From Botryllus schlosseri (taxonomy: Eukaryota; Chordata; Ascidiacea; Stolidobranchia; Styelidae), in assembly GCA_000444245.1 (NCBI GenBank), contig ATSW01113704.1, positions 1-21,907 on the forward strand: a stretch of 21,907 nucleotides of DNA, written 5' to 3'. The notes beneath the pieces were generated by a model. The model was not told the DNA's origin. It was given only the letters and a program-made list of their open reading frames with translations, and did no database searches. Numbering within the stretch: the first letter of the stretch is position 1; each line of letters begins with the position of its first letter. Shown here piece by piece: positions 11,601-20,358 of the stretch. The position numbers and the translations under genes are program-made.

Positions 11601-12201
11601 AATCCCTATGGAGATATACTAGTGAGTTCTCTGGGGGATTAGTGAGTTCTCTGTTCGTGTTCCACCGCTTTTGTATGTTATGAGATGTTACACGGGAACA
11701 TCGCTGGGATATATATCCATAAGAATTGGTGCATCTTACTCATTTTCACCTATTTATAAGGGCGTGACAGCAGACATTGGGAACATGAAAGTGTTTTAAC
11801 CTGATTTACATCATATGCTAGGGTAAAAAATCGGCGAAAAACACGATTTGGATTTACAGCGTACAGAGAGCAGTACTCAAGTTTAGAAGCGCCTGTCGAT
11901 TTGTCCCAAAGCCCCATTAATGCGTTTTTATCTTTGCAGTGCAGTGGTCAATACTATGGGCATTATCTCCAACACGTTCTGGGTCGGCCTCACCGACTCT
12001 GACGGGCCAGCGACAGGGGCTGGTGCGAAATGGAACGATGCCACCAGCGCGACATTTACTGCTCCGGACTATCTGACTCTGGGAGGAGTTCGTTCGTGCG
12101 GGTACTACGATGACGGTTCAATGAGCAACTTCTATTTCCAAGATTGTTATCAGACGCCAACCGAAACACCCGCCGGATTTCTCTGCGAGTTCTGTTCGTA
12201 G
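5617..12201 (+). CDS. Gene A: secreted C-type lectin-like protein with Pro-rich and Thr-rich stalk, 6 exons, 251 aa
   Basis: Exons by reading splice sites: 5617-5665, 6220-6272, 7930-8065, 8121-8227, 11088-11236 and 11940-12201 (stop TAG). The sum is 756 nt and frame is kept across every junction (intron phases 1,0,1,0,2). Residues 1-21 are a likely signal peptide with hydrophobic core FIFLLAFGVAV. Residues 35-79 are proline-rich and end in a hydrophobic stretch (EILAIYRIIMWYLG). Residues 80-115 are Thr-rich and probably O-glycosylated. Residues 116-251 form a long-form CTLD: NPCTKW, GTCQYY, a WVGL-type motif (W179-L182), W196 N D, and cysteines at 118, 127, 145, 149, 218, 234, 247 and 250. 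There is no EPN or QPD motif, so calcium-dependent sugar binding is not predicted. Exon/phase agreement with gene B supports the model. Exons 3-6 are strong; exons 1-2 rest on phase, signal-peptide character and the match to gene B. Introns are 554, 1657, 55, 2860 and 703 nt. The biological role is unknown; an extracellular recognition or defence role is family-based inference. Confidence 0.85.
6273..7929. other. Intron 2 of gene A (1657 nt)
   Basis: No nested gene recognised. It includes an 18-bp tandem duplication at 7055-7090 (unit CACTGCGATTGTTACTAT, 17 of 18 identical). Open frames here lack any domain. Confidence 0.5.
8435..8827. mobile_element. MITE-like element with inverted termini in intron 4 of gene A
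   Basis: TATGGTTACCATA at 8435-8447 is the inverted counterpart of TATGGTAACCATA at 8815-8827, and the similarity extends inward (GGACACTTTTTC against its complement). Inside, a roughly 48-bp unit (GGTTGRCTAARAAAAAGGTC, then CTCCCGAA) is repeated in direct orientation at 8544-8592 and 8614-8661. No coding capacity and no clear target-site duplication. Confidence 0.5.
8992..9013 (+). repeat. 22-bp block identical to 3627-3648
   Basis: Same orientation as the other copy. It is preceded by the small inverted repeat GTGTTC-CACC-GAACAC at about 8961. Confidence 0.5.
9032..9210 (+). mobile_element. Left end of an AAGTACTT-type hAT element
   Basis: CAGAGGTGGTCAGTAACGAA begins at 9032 and runs into AAGTACTTCTACTTTTTGG and a CTACTTCTACTTC array up to about 9200. 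This is the well-known style of hAT termini built from AAGTACTT-like units. The preceding 8 bases (9024-9031) are CATTCAAC. No right end with that duplication is seen nearby; the best match is at 21163 (CATTCAGC). Confidence 0.6.
9211..10512. other. Middle of intron 4 of gene A
   Basis: AT-rich. I see no exon, RNA gene or recognisable element. It could be the decayed interior of the element whose left end is at 9032. Confidence 0.4.
10513..10621 (+). repeat. Dispersed repeat, copy 2 (pair with 4155-4258)
   Basis: See the copy at 4155. Here it lies in intron 4 of gene A. Downstream sequence (to 10690) retains weak further similarity (GGATTC near the end of both). Confidence 0.5.
11262..11450 (-). 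mobile_element. Degenerate fragment of the TGACTCGAGTCA hAT-like family in intron 5 of gene A
   Basis: Blocks GTCACTACCTTCGA, ATTGC, TGACTCGAGTCAA, TCGATTTCGAAGG and TGACTCGAGTCAA occur in the same order as in the reverse complement of the right end of the element at 1-973. It is therefore a relic of that terminus inserted in the opposite orientation. Outer limits are not resolved. Confidence 0.55.
11497..11829. repeat. Long imperfect inverted repeat (fold-back) in intron 5 of gene A
   Basis: Arm 11497-11616 pairs with 11705-11829. Shared blocks, comparing one arm with the complement of the other, are TGTAAATCAGGT, ACACTTTCA, CACGCCCTT, TGAAAATG, GCACCAAT and TATGGA. The 88-nt loop region contains AGTGAGTTCTCTG twice. 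It is probably a decayed fold-back element or MITE. Confidence 0.6.
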
Positions 12202-12249
12202 GCGACTCGGCGCGAAGTTTGCGATTATATGACTTGGTGATTCATATCC

Positions 12250-12255
12250 AATAAA
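12250..12255 (+). terminator. Poly(A) signal AATAAA of gene A
   Basis: A perfect AATAAA lies 48 nt after the gene A stop codon, followed by a T/G-containing stretch. This gives a very short 3' UTR and fits the assigned last exon. Confidence 0.75.
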
Positions 12256-13192
12256 TTCTGGTTGCGATTCGCTTGAACCCTGAAGTAGGCAGCCTCTACG
12301 TTCCTTTACCGCGGCTCACCAGGGTAAGCTTAGTCGGCACTGTTACAGGATCATCAGTTATTTAGTTATTATATGGAAAGTTTCATCTGATGAAAACAGC
12401 AGATTGCGATACAATGAAAAGAGAAGGATTTCGAAACGATTTTTGGTAGTCTTAATCACACACACACCATGGCCTATACAACATGATATCGGTGCCTTTT
12501 ATGCGACGGAAAATGGAACAATGCCAATTCTGCGTCTAATTGAGGATAATGTAGCATTTCGGTCATATCTATTTCATAGCATATTTAAGACTGTGCTGCG
12601 AGTCAATTTCTATTTCCGTGGAATGTCGCCTAGGATAACGTACACGGCCTTGTGCTGCATGTTTCTTGTGGTCGGATGGTCTCAAAAACTCCACTATCGA
12701 AACGACGATTCTCGTTATTAAACTAACTTTCATTGGAAAGAGGTGTATCATCTAAGATTCTAAGTAGGCTACTCGAATATATCGTGGCTCATTACTCGAC
12801 TCGAAGCCTTTCAATTAGTATTTGATTTAGATCGATCGATCGATCTAGATCGATTCATTTTTTCCTTTGCTGCCTAATAAATACCGGTAATTAGGATAGG
12901 AGTTGAACCTCTGTGCTATCTCGTCGCTGATATGTGCGATTCAAATGATTTATGCTACCGCTAGATTGTGCCAGTTTCGCGCACAAAATAGAATGTCCGG
13001 AAAAATATCTGAACCGCCCCGTAAGGTCATTGAATTGTCTGGGGCGTGACACTAAATGTCGTAACTTTCTGTACATTCCCTCATACTCAGTCTACACGCG
13101 TCTCAGAGATTTCTACTCGCTCCTGGCCCACTTATCCTTCGGAGCTTTCCAAAGAGCGAACGATCACACGCCGCGTATCCGTTTTATTCCAA
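12256..13192. other. Convergent intergenic region between genes A and B
   Basis: No exon with splice or domain support. It holds the self-complementary GATCGATCGATCGATC run near 12830-12855 and two open frames of 96-105 codons (12404-12721, 12952-13242) that I do not accept as genes. Confidence 0.45.
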
Positions 13193-13198
13193 GACAAC
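13193..13198 (-). terminator. Likely poly(A) signal AATAAA of gene B
   Basis: TTTATT on the plus strand, so AATAAA on the minus strand, about 90 nt beyond the gene B stop. It is the first canonical hexamer I see downstream of that gene. Confidence 0.55.
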
Positions 13199-13286
13199 AA
13201 CAAGTTTCACAGAAGGTTAATTGCGGCTCTCCGGTTGGTTAGGAAAACGGGTCATACTTGAAAGTTTGGTTCGCGTCAATTGACTT

Positions 13287-16200
13287 CTAGCAGAATTCGC
13301 AAAGATAATAGGAAGGGGTGTTCACAGAAGTGCTGGAGCAGACGTTAAACATAATGCCGGTAGTTACTGTGGATCCTGGAGCATAATATGCGCACCCTGC
13401 GATTCCAGGGCTAGTGTCGTAATCAGTCGCAGCAGCCGGTTGATTCGTGAAATCAGTGCCATCCACCCACTTGGCAGTCGCGACGGTATGGGCGCTGTCC
13501 GCGTCAGAAGCGCCGATCCAAACGTTGGCTCCAGCTGGCACGCCTGGGAACATTCCTACGATATTTCTGCAAACAAGAATTGCAATGTTCTGAGGGAGAC
13601 AGCTAGAATATAATAAGCTTCTCCAACTTGTATTGGAATCACGAAGTTGAACTAAATTCAGCACTAGCACCAACTGCGACTAAAATTCAGGTCAGTTCAT
13701 ATCAATTCAGAGTTCCTTTTCGAAAAATTGGAATGGGAAATGCCTGTTCAATAAGCTTGGATTGTCCCGCACTATAAAGTAATCCTGTATCATTTAAAAA
13801 AAAACGGGAATATGATTATAATCAAAATGAGAGAACAAAGATATTTCAAAAAATAGATTAGAATATGATTACCTACATTTCGTTCTATCTAGTATAAATA
13901 CACAACTAGAATTATATGGTCGCCTCTGGCGCAGTCGCGACACCAATGGTTGCTGGTTCGAGTCTCGGCTCTGCCATGTTTCTATGTGTCGGAGGTTTAT
14001 CTGGGCTCCTCATCACCGACCTCGCTGTTAACGCAGCCTCTTAAAAAAGCCCAGATGAAGAGTGAACCTCGCTCGAAAGTCGGCACCAGAGACCTGAAGT
14101 GGATTCACGAGACCGAGAGAGAATGAAGAGTGGGAGTGCGCGTGGAAGTGAAAGTCGTCCTCATTGCCAACGCAAAGACACTGGACTTTAGGATATGTAC
14201 GGTCGTGGCGCACAAGCCCTAAACAGGCGATACGCGCCACTTTAAAAACTTTATTAATAATAATGATATTAATCTGGTCGCCTCCTCTGTCACGATCGTA
14301 CACGCTGTCGCTTGGTGAACTGAGAGAGAGACAGAGTGGCGTACTCACGCGAAAGTAGTTTTCGTAGTAGCGTCCGTCGCTTTGATTGCCGATGCTTCAT
14401 GGGCTAGTTCGGAGCTGCACCGCGCGGAGCACGCGTCTTTGGCTTGGTTCCAAGTCCACTTCCCGTAGAAGACATAATAACTGCAGGTGCCAACCTTTTT
14501 CCACTGGGTGCACGGGTCCTGTGACAACGAATTGTATAACAATCCTGGACACAATGACTCGAACACACGAATGGCGTCACAATCAGTACGCAATTTTTTG
14601 GAACAATTTTTCGGTAGTGGCCTGACCATATTGGAATTTTGCTTTCGAAATCAGTGCAACGGTAGCTTACGATTGATACATGTTTTATCAGATTTGGCGC
14701 GCCACAAGTCATTTGCTGTGTCTGGATTCCCAGCCGTGCAGTCACATGCGTCGTATCAGTTCGTAGGGTACAGTTAATGACGATGAATTTAGATTTCGGT
14801 CGAAAAGACAAATTTGCTGATTTGCGCGGTATTCGGACCTGATTTTTGATTATTTTAAAACTGGCCTCAAAATCGGATATGAGATCTCTAATATTTGAAC
14901 CTGATACTTTTGAACTGTGAATCGATTTTAGTATGGAGAGAGTAACTAAAACGTAATTTTTTTTGTCGCTAGCAGTTATATTATCAATGTCAAATATTTA
15001 GTATCAGTCATTTCTTCTCATCGTAGAAGCCTTGAAGCCTGACTCGGTGGCATCACGCTGAGCATAAACAGGTAACATCTTAATGGAAGCTATACCACTG
15101 GCTGGCAAAAGAGTACTTTTACTCTTTCGAAGCACTCGAGTAGGTTATGTGCACTATTTGCTAGAGCAGTGCTTTTCAACCTTTTTGTGCTCCGTTCGCA
15201 CTTTTTTTGTAAAATAAATTTCATTCGCACAAACTAATCGAAAATTATTATACAAAAACTAGATGAAGATAGGCCTACTTAACAACATTTTGTTCAGATA
15301 TGCAACAAATTCACTACTATGTAGCTTAAGCTATCAAGTGTCTCAATAAGAAGGCAACATTTTCGATCGTTTTGCTTCCAATTATTTCACTAAAACCCTT
15401 CTCGGCCAAACAATGTTGTTGGGAATTTGTGCAAAAACGTCTACTAGTGCTTGGATGGCCAGATCTCAAAATCTGTTCTGCACTCCTATCCAAAATACAG
15501 CGTATTTTTCGCGAGTGAAAAGTGCTTGCTGGCAGAAAACGTATTTGAGAGCTGACACAAAGGTCCCGCAAGGCTCCAATCTGTCGAAAGGATGAAAAAC
15601 CCACATGATTGCCTTTGCTTTATTTCTTTGGAACATAAGGTGCAAAACGATCAAGGAGAGTATAGGCNCATTAGAGCTCGCTACCTGATGATACGTTGCN
15701 CCAACTTCTGTCTCGCAAGTTTATGAGAAGAGCAAATAACTCATGATACTGTGTGTTNTACTCTTTAGCTCNATCTAACTTGGGAATTCATGACAGTTTA
15801 ATAACGGTAAAGCAGCTTTTAGACTACCACCAAAATCTGAGTTTTTGNGNCATCTCGCGACCNGAGCCTCACCCNTGANANGGAATTTNTTTTTAACATT
15901 ACAGTTGTATGCTACGATTTTACGGGCATGTATGACATACAGAACGCGCACACCACAATTCTACCCAACGCAGCTCTACAAAACATGTCTGACGCATGCG
16001 ATTTGAAATTAGGGCGAATTAAATTCCTCTGCGGATCGCAGTTGTACTACTGTCTACTCAGATTGCAAGAACGGGACTATTCCGTGCAGACAACGGAACA
16101 TATCCAATCCATCTCGAAAGGTTTGGCCATCCAACATCGGTAATTTTTAAACCGAGGTTTTGTCGCCGCTTATGTTTTTGGCACCGCATTTATCAGCGGT

Positions 16201-18226
16201 TTGTTCGCCAAAACTTGACGTCTTCATGTGCCCCGACGCAGAAGGGGTTGGCCTCGAAATGAATGAGTCTCATAGGCCTGAACTCGCTCGTTGCACACCT
16301 CTACACTAGTTCATCCCAACGGTCTTCGACCATATTTTCCAGAAAAAAACAGTCGGACAAATCTTATTATGAATTCTCATGATAAAGCCACATTTAATGC
16401 GTGTCTCGCTTATTGGCTACGATATGTAGAAACGATCGCAGGAGTTTTTGCAATAAATTCAATAAATATTACATACATATTAACAGATAGCTCTGGCACC
16501 GTGTAGACCTAAAATTATACCCTTTGCGGTCCATACTGTAATAACCCTTGAAGAGGTAAAAATTTGCGTTACAGTAACTTGCAAATGTGAGTCTGTAATG
16601 ATGGTATTTACTACTATCCTCGTGCCTCGCGCAAATCGAACAGTTATTACGAAAATATGATGATTGTTTAGCGAAAGAAAGCAGAAAGTCAATTCGACGT
16701 CATTTTTTCAGCCTGTCCCGGACTCAAGACGGGCTGATGTACTGTATGTCTGCCACTATATAGAGATTGTAGAGATCTCTATACTGCCACTATACCAGCT
16801 TCAAACCAGGCTTTTGGTTACGTAATAATTAGAGTGCGGGAATATTAATTCACTACGGTTTATGAGGGCTACGATGAGTGGTGCGTCGTATTAAGTTTTA
16901 CAATTGCGTCGCAACTACAAAAGTTACACTGATCTTAAACTTCCTTTTAGATTTATTTGAATTATTCCACGTCAGAAAAGTTAACAATTATTCACGGTTT
17001 TCATTCGCACTCGATCCGGATTTTCATTCGCACTATTCGCACCACCTTCGTCATTCGCACTGCAATTTTTTTCATTCGCACGAGTGCGAACCGTCACACA
17101 GGTTGAAAAGCACTGTGCTAGAGTGTTTATGGACAAATCAAGCCTAGAATTCCTCTTCGTCTACTTACTTACTGATAATATGATACGATTTATCCAGGCA
17201 GTTACATTCTACACTTACTTCAGTGTTAGCAACGACTTATTTCACCACCTCAAGCACAAGTATTCAAGTGTTTCGGAACTTCCTCAACTCGTTATGCTTT
17301 AAGACTATTATGCTTTAAAACACTTGGCGGTATTCATTTTTTTAATCAGCACTACGGCTATAATACTTACTTTTTGAATACTTTGAATACGCTACTTCCA
17401 ATTGTATTTCAGTAGAAGTTTATGACGCTATTTCTACATGAACATTGAACACCAACGACGACAACTTCCACCACCTCTGGCTATGATTAAGCAGCTGCAT
17501 TAATACGAAGTAATAGGATACAGTCATTGTCGAGAAATTAAAAAAATAACTCTTATGGCTTGCAACTCTGCATTAAATTACCGATATAAAGGCACATTCT
17601 TAATATCATGACTCGATTGAAAGCTTACTTCCCGTATCACTGAAATATTCAACCGGACTTTTCCCAACCCCAGCTTCAAATGGTACAAATAGCCTGCTAG
17701 TTTGTTATTTTAACTACAAATACTCACGACTGTCGGAGGCGCAGCGGTGGCTGCAGTGGTCGTGGTCGGACGAACTGCAAAAGAGCAAGAGTGTTGTGAC
17801 GGGAAAGTTGGCGCCACGTCTGATATAAAAAAAAACTCACTCAGTTTCAACAGCTCCTTATAGACCATGTACTGGATGTACGTATCTATGACGCTTCTGG
17901 ACGGAGGGCGGGGGTTGGGATTCGGTAGGGGTGGGTAACCTGGGTATGGCATTGGTTGAGGATATTGTATGACAGGTTGGGGTTGGGGTTGTCCTTGTGG
18001 CGTGATCTGTGATGTAACAGAAGTTGGAGCCTATAGGCATGCACTGATGACGTCGATGAACTTACCGCTCCGTGCCGGATGCCAGGACCATCCTCATCCG
18101 ATCCGTCACCAGAGCCAAAAGCCCGGTTCGCGACTGAGAGAACATAAAACGGTTACAATTTCAGATCGACATATATTCGAACGCAATCTCACCTGCGAGA
18201 AAACAGACGGCGACTAAAATCTTCAT
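13287..18226 (-). CDS. Gene B: secreted C-type lectin-like protein, paralogue of gene A, 6 exons, 254 aa
   Basis: In transcript order the exons are 18226-18193, 18133-18066, 18006-17841, 17774-17728, 14518-14349 and 13566-13287. The sum is 765 nt, in frame throughout, with phases 1,0,1,0,2 as in gene A. Residues 1-19 are a signal peptide (MKILVAVCFLAGVANRAFG). Then come a Gly/Asp-rich segment (to 34), a Pro/Gln-rich segment (35-69), a helix-like hydrophobic stretch (SVIDTYIQYMVYKELLKL), a short Thr/Ala linker (90-105) and a CTLD (106-254). Landmarks are DPCTQW, GTCSYY, VWIGASDAD and KWVDGTD, with cysteines at 108, 117, 135, 139, 220, 238, 251 and 254. No EPN/QPD is seen; the WVDG hairpin is more canonical than the WND of gene A. 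The first three introns are 59, 59 and 66 nt; introns 4 and 5 are 3209 and 782 nt and full of repeats. The protein is presumably secreted. Ligand unknown. Confidence 0.9.
13680..13880 (+). repeat. Dispersed repeat R, copy 1, in intron 5 of gene B
   Basis: Shares ATATCAATTCAGAGTTC, AAATGCCTGT and AAGCTTGG with 18614-18960 and 21620-21907, and ends in the same ATTAGAAT-rich sequence. Class unknown; it may be a MITE. Confidence 0.55.
13918..14284 (+). repeat. tRNA-derived SINE with 10-bp target-site duplication in intron 5 of gene B
   Basis: TGGTCGCCTC at 13918-13927 and 14275-14284 flanks the element. The head has A box TGGCGCAGTCGCG (from 13928) and B box GGTTCGAGTCTC. The body (GGAGGTTTATCTGGGCTCCTC) matches the SINE at 3752. 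It ends in a TTATTAATAATAATG tail. The anticodon region of the head is shortened, so it is not a functional tRNA. If the GGTCGCC is instead the tRNA 5' end, the repeat of it at 14276 would be coincidental. Confidence 0.65.
14519..15087. other. Proximal part of intron 4 of gene B
   Basis: Minus-strand frame continues open upstream of the CTLD exon, but the acceptor GTTGTCACAG at 14519-14528 and the gene A parallel place this sequence in the intron. Nothing else recognised. Confidence 0.45.
15370..15560 (-). pseudogene. Possible relic of the hAT transposase C-terminal region
   Basis: On the minus strand the frame reads YAVFWIGVQNRF, a stop, then DLAIQALVDVFAQIPNNI. This resembles the family's C-terminal dimerisation region (an FWI...FP.L..KAL...LPFPTTYLCE-like order). 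The stop inside and the lack of further conserved blocks show that it is dead. The call leans on its place inside a hAT element; alone it would be weak. Confidence 0.35.
16759..16783. repeat. Short perfect hairpin inside the hAT copy
   Basis: TATAGAGAT and ATCTCTATA are separated by 7 nt and bracketed by two copies of CTGCCACTATA. Function unknown. Confidence 0.5.
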
Positions 18227-18240
18227 CTTAAACTACGGAG

Positions 18241-18250
18241 CTGAAAACAG
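18241..18250 (-). promoter_or_regulatory. Possible 3' splice site just upstream of the gene B start codon
   Basis: On the minus strand CTGTTTTCAG ends 14 nt before the ATG. It is a strong acceptor by the standard of this window and may mark a 5'-UTR intron or a trans-splice acceptor. No TATA box is evident in the 100 nt upstream. Confidence 0.4.
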
Positions 18251-18613
18251 TTGGCATTTGATAAGAGCATGGAGGTAGATTTAGAAAATACGCATTTGAT
18301 GACTTGGTTGATGAGGATGTACGATCATTTTGTAGTAAGATTCGCGTATACAATTCCTTATGTTTTCATGTGACAACCAATGATCAGGCGTGTCCCTTTC
18401 ACAAACGTATGGTTCATCGATTTTCGGGCTTCAGAGCCACAGGTGCGCAAATTACAACCGTGACAACTTTTTGTCTTTCTTACTTTAAACTTCTGAACAA
18501 ACTGGAGCAGTTATCGGCATTCGCACGCCTTCACGCATGACGCTGAGTCTGTTACCTGTCCGCTATCCAACCCTGGTCAGAGTTGGACCGCTAGAAAATT
18601 TCAAGCTTCTCCC
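18251..18613. other. Region upstream of gene B
   Basis: No TATA box or recognised promoter motif. An open frame at 18304-18540 (78 codons, +) has no supporting feature. Confidence 0.4.
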
Positions 18614-18960
18614 ATTAGATTAGAATTTTAGTGACGGGTGAAGGATGTTTATACAAATTCGATTACAAATAGAATAATTTAATGCGAAAAAACTTGGAAA
18701 TTGAATTTTATTTCGTATTAGAAAGAAATACGACAAAAATCAAATTCAGTGCATATCAAATTCGAGTTCATTCTCGAAAGCGCGAGAAGGACAAATGTCT
18801 GTACACCGAGCTTGGCTCGTATCACACTGTATCGCACTGTGCTCTATCACACTAGCATTTTCGGGAAAACCGCAATTAGATTAGAATTACAATGAGAGCC
18901 CAGAGGCATTTTAAAGTAAATTATAATTACATTACAATTACAATTACAAATTGGTCTAAA
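18614..18960 (+). repeat. Dispersed repeat R, copy 2
   Basis: Bounded by ATTAGATTAGAATTTTA and ATTAGATTAGAATTACAA-type sequences. The core has CATATCAAATTCGAGTTC, the hairpin TTCTCG-AAAGCG-CGAGAA and GAGCTTGG. The tail is ATTACAATTACAATTAC. Confidence 0.6.
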
Positions 18961-20358
18961 TAGACAACTATAACTATTTACGTGTCCCATTCTCGTACCA
19001 GCTTCAAGATGAAAACATAATTTCGATAGAATCGTTTAATAGTAATCGATTGACAAGTGAATCGCGTAGTGACTTCACAAACTACGGTTCAACAATCCGC
19101 AATATTGCGGAAAGGGCAACCGAGATGATATTCGTTTAAATTGGACCTCTACATAAATTCTATCATATCCATTGCGAGGTCCGTTCTATTAGACACGTCT
19201 CGTCTACGCGATCTGACGCGTAAGCTCGCGAAAACGCCAAAAGCCGTGACGGAACCGCTAAATTAGGGTGATCGATACTCTCGCGCTCCCGTCACGCACT
19301 CTGCTCGCAGTGCCCTGTCTTAACGCCGCGACGTCGCCTGCTGAGTGACACACGATACAAGTCACAGAAGGTATTTCATGACAATTTTGATACGCCCTCA
19401 AGGCGAGACTCTGAAAATATGTTATTGCGAGAATTCTCCCCAAGATTTCGTCGACTAGCGGCGACAGGTACCTGCGTCGCTTTGTTCCGCCGACTTGCGC
19501 TATCTATCCGTACAATTGCGACGGTTAGATTACTATCGAACAAAGCTTTAAATTTAGACGAGATTCACTTTGCGATCTCGTGAAACGAAATTATTTTCTA
19601 GAGGCCGCTCTTGAGAGAGACGGCTGAGAGTCGAATCATGTTTCATCGGTAAATCTGCAAGTATTTTCAGAAATACAATGATATCTAAAGGTCCGTATTC
19701 CGAGGAATTGGCATCAGCGTAAGCTATACTGGTGCTTCTCAACCATCACATATATATAAATATTATTCAAAATTGCGCAATGTGAAAGGCTGAATGCTTT
19801 TCCTCTGATTAGAGAAATAAAACTCCAAATTCTAAACCGAATTATGAATTTCAGACGCATAGTTTAGAACTGCCGTAATATCAAGTCCTATATTTTTGAT
19901 TTATCCTCCGTCACTGCGGTGCAAGTGTTATAGCAGACTGACTCAGATTACCTTTAAAACATAATTTTACCACATTCAATATAATTTATATATACCTAAT
20001 AATTGTGATTGCTGTAACCTGTACATTACATAATAAATTGCGTTCGAGTGACACAGAAAGAAACAATGCGGTGCTGCAAATTGTTTGTAACCAACACCAA
20101 GTTATGACGCAGACTACGTTCGGTTATTACCACCAATAACACTCCGAATTCTCTATATGCTATCACAGTCGCATATCGCGTAAATTGCTCGCTCGTGTTT
20201 ATGTAATCATGTTCTATATTCTTCGTTACGCAATACGCCCATTTTCTGCTCGTGTGAATTATAGACGGCGCAGAATCTTATGATTCTTCGAACAGATCAA
20301 ATGTACTGATAAAGGCTAACATGTTAGTCGCACGGAATAGATATGTCGATACTATAAT
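18961..20358. other. Unassigned stretch
   Basis: Locally CG-rich near 19190-19330, AT-rich elsewhere. I find no exon chain, RNA gene or repeat that I can name. Confidence 0.4.

Larger units (their letters stand above)
15159..17123. mobile_element. hAT transposon copy (15167-17115, 1949 bp) with perfect 8-bp target-site duplication
   Basis: TGCTAGAG at 15159-15166 and 17116-17123 flanks the element. Terminal inverted repeats are CAGTGCTTTTCAACCT and, in reverse, the same 16 bases. TTCGCAC occurs as a subterminal motif near both ends (two copies left at 15194-15230, at least five right at 17002-17095), in inverted relation. N bases lie at 15667-15890. It sits in intron 4 of gene B. The interior is decayed; a transposase relic is described separately. 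Confidence 0.85.
15096..17479. mobile_element. Older AAGTACTT-type hAT element, interrupted by a younger hAT element
   Basis: The left end is CACTGGCTGGCAAAAGAG, followed by AGTACTTTTACTC and ACTCGAGTAG. The right end read in reverse begins CAGAGGTGGTGGAAGTTG, with TACTTACTTACT and TACTTACTTTTTG motifs inward. Flanks are GCTATACC and GCTATGAT, only 5 of 8 alike, so the duplication is decayed. Without the insertion at 15167-17115 it would be about 430 bp. Confidence 0.45.

Noticed and set aside
12825-12856. GATCGATC run as a regulatory palindrome
   Set aside because: A simple tandem repeat of a 4-bp word; nothing else supports function.
12404-13261. Open frames in the convergent intergenic region
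   Set aside because: They overlap on both strands with no domain or splice signals, and lie between two poly(A) signals.
13567-13673. Upstream extension of the last gene B exon
   Set aside because: It ends at a clear TTGTTTGCAG acceptor in phase 2, matching gene A; the extension is intronic.
13919-13980. tRNA gene
   Set aside because: A and B boxes are present, but the anticodon region is shortened and the sequence continues into a SINE body.
14519-14629. Open frame extending upstream of the gene B CTLD exon
   Set aside because: The acceptor GTTGTCACAG places the exon start at DPCTQW; the upstream residues do not resemble gene A.
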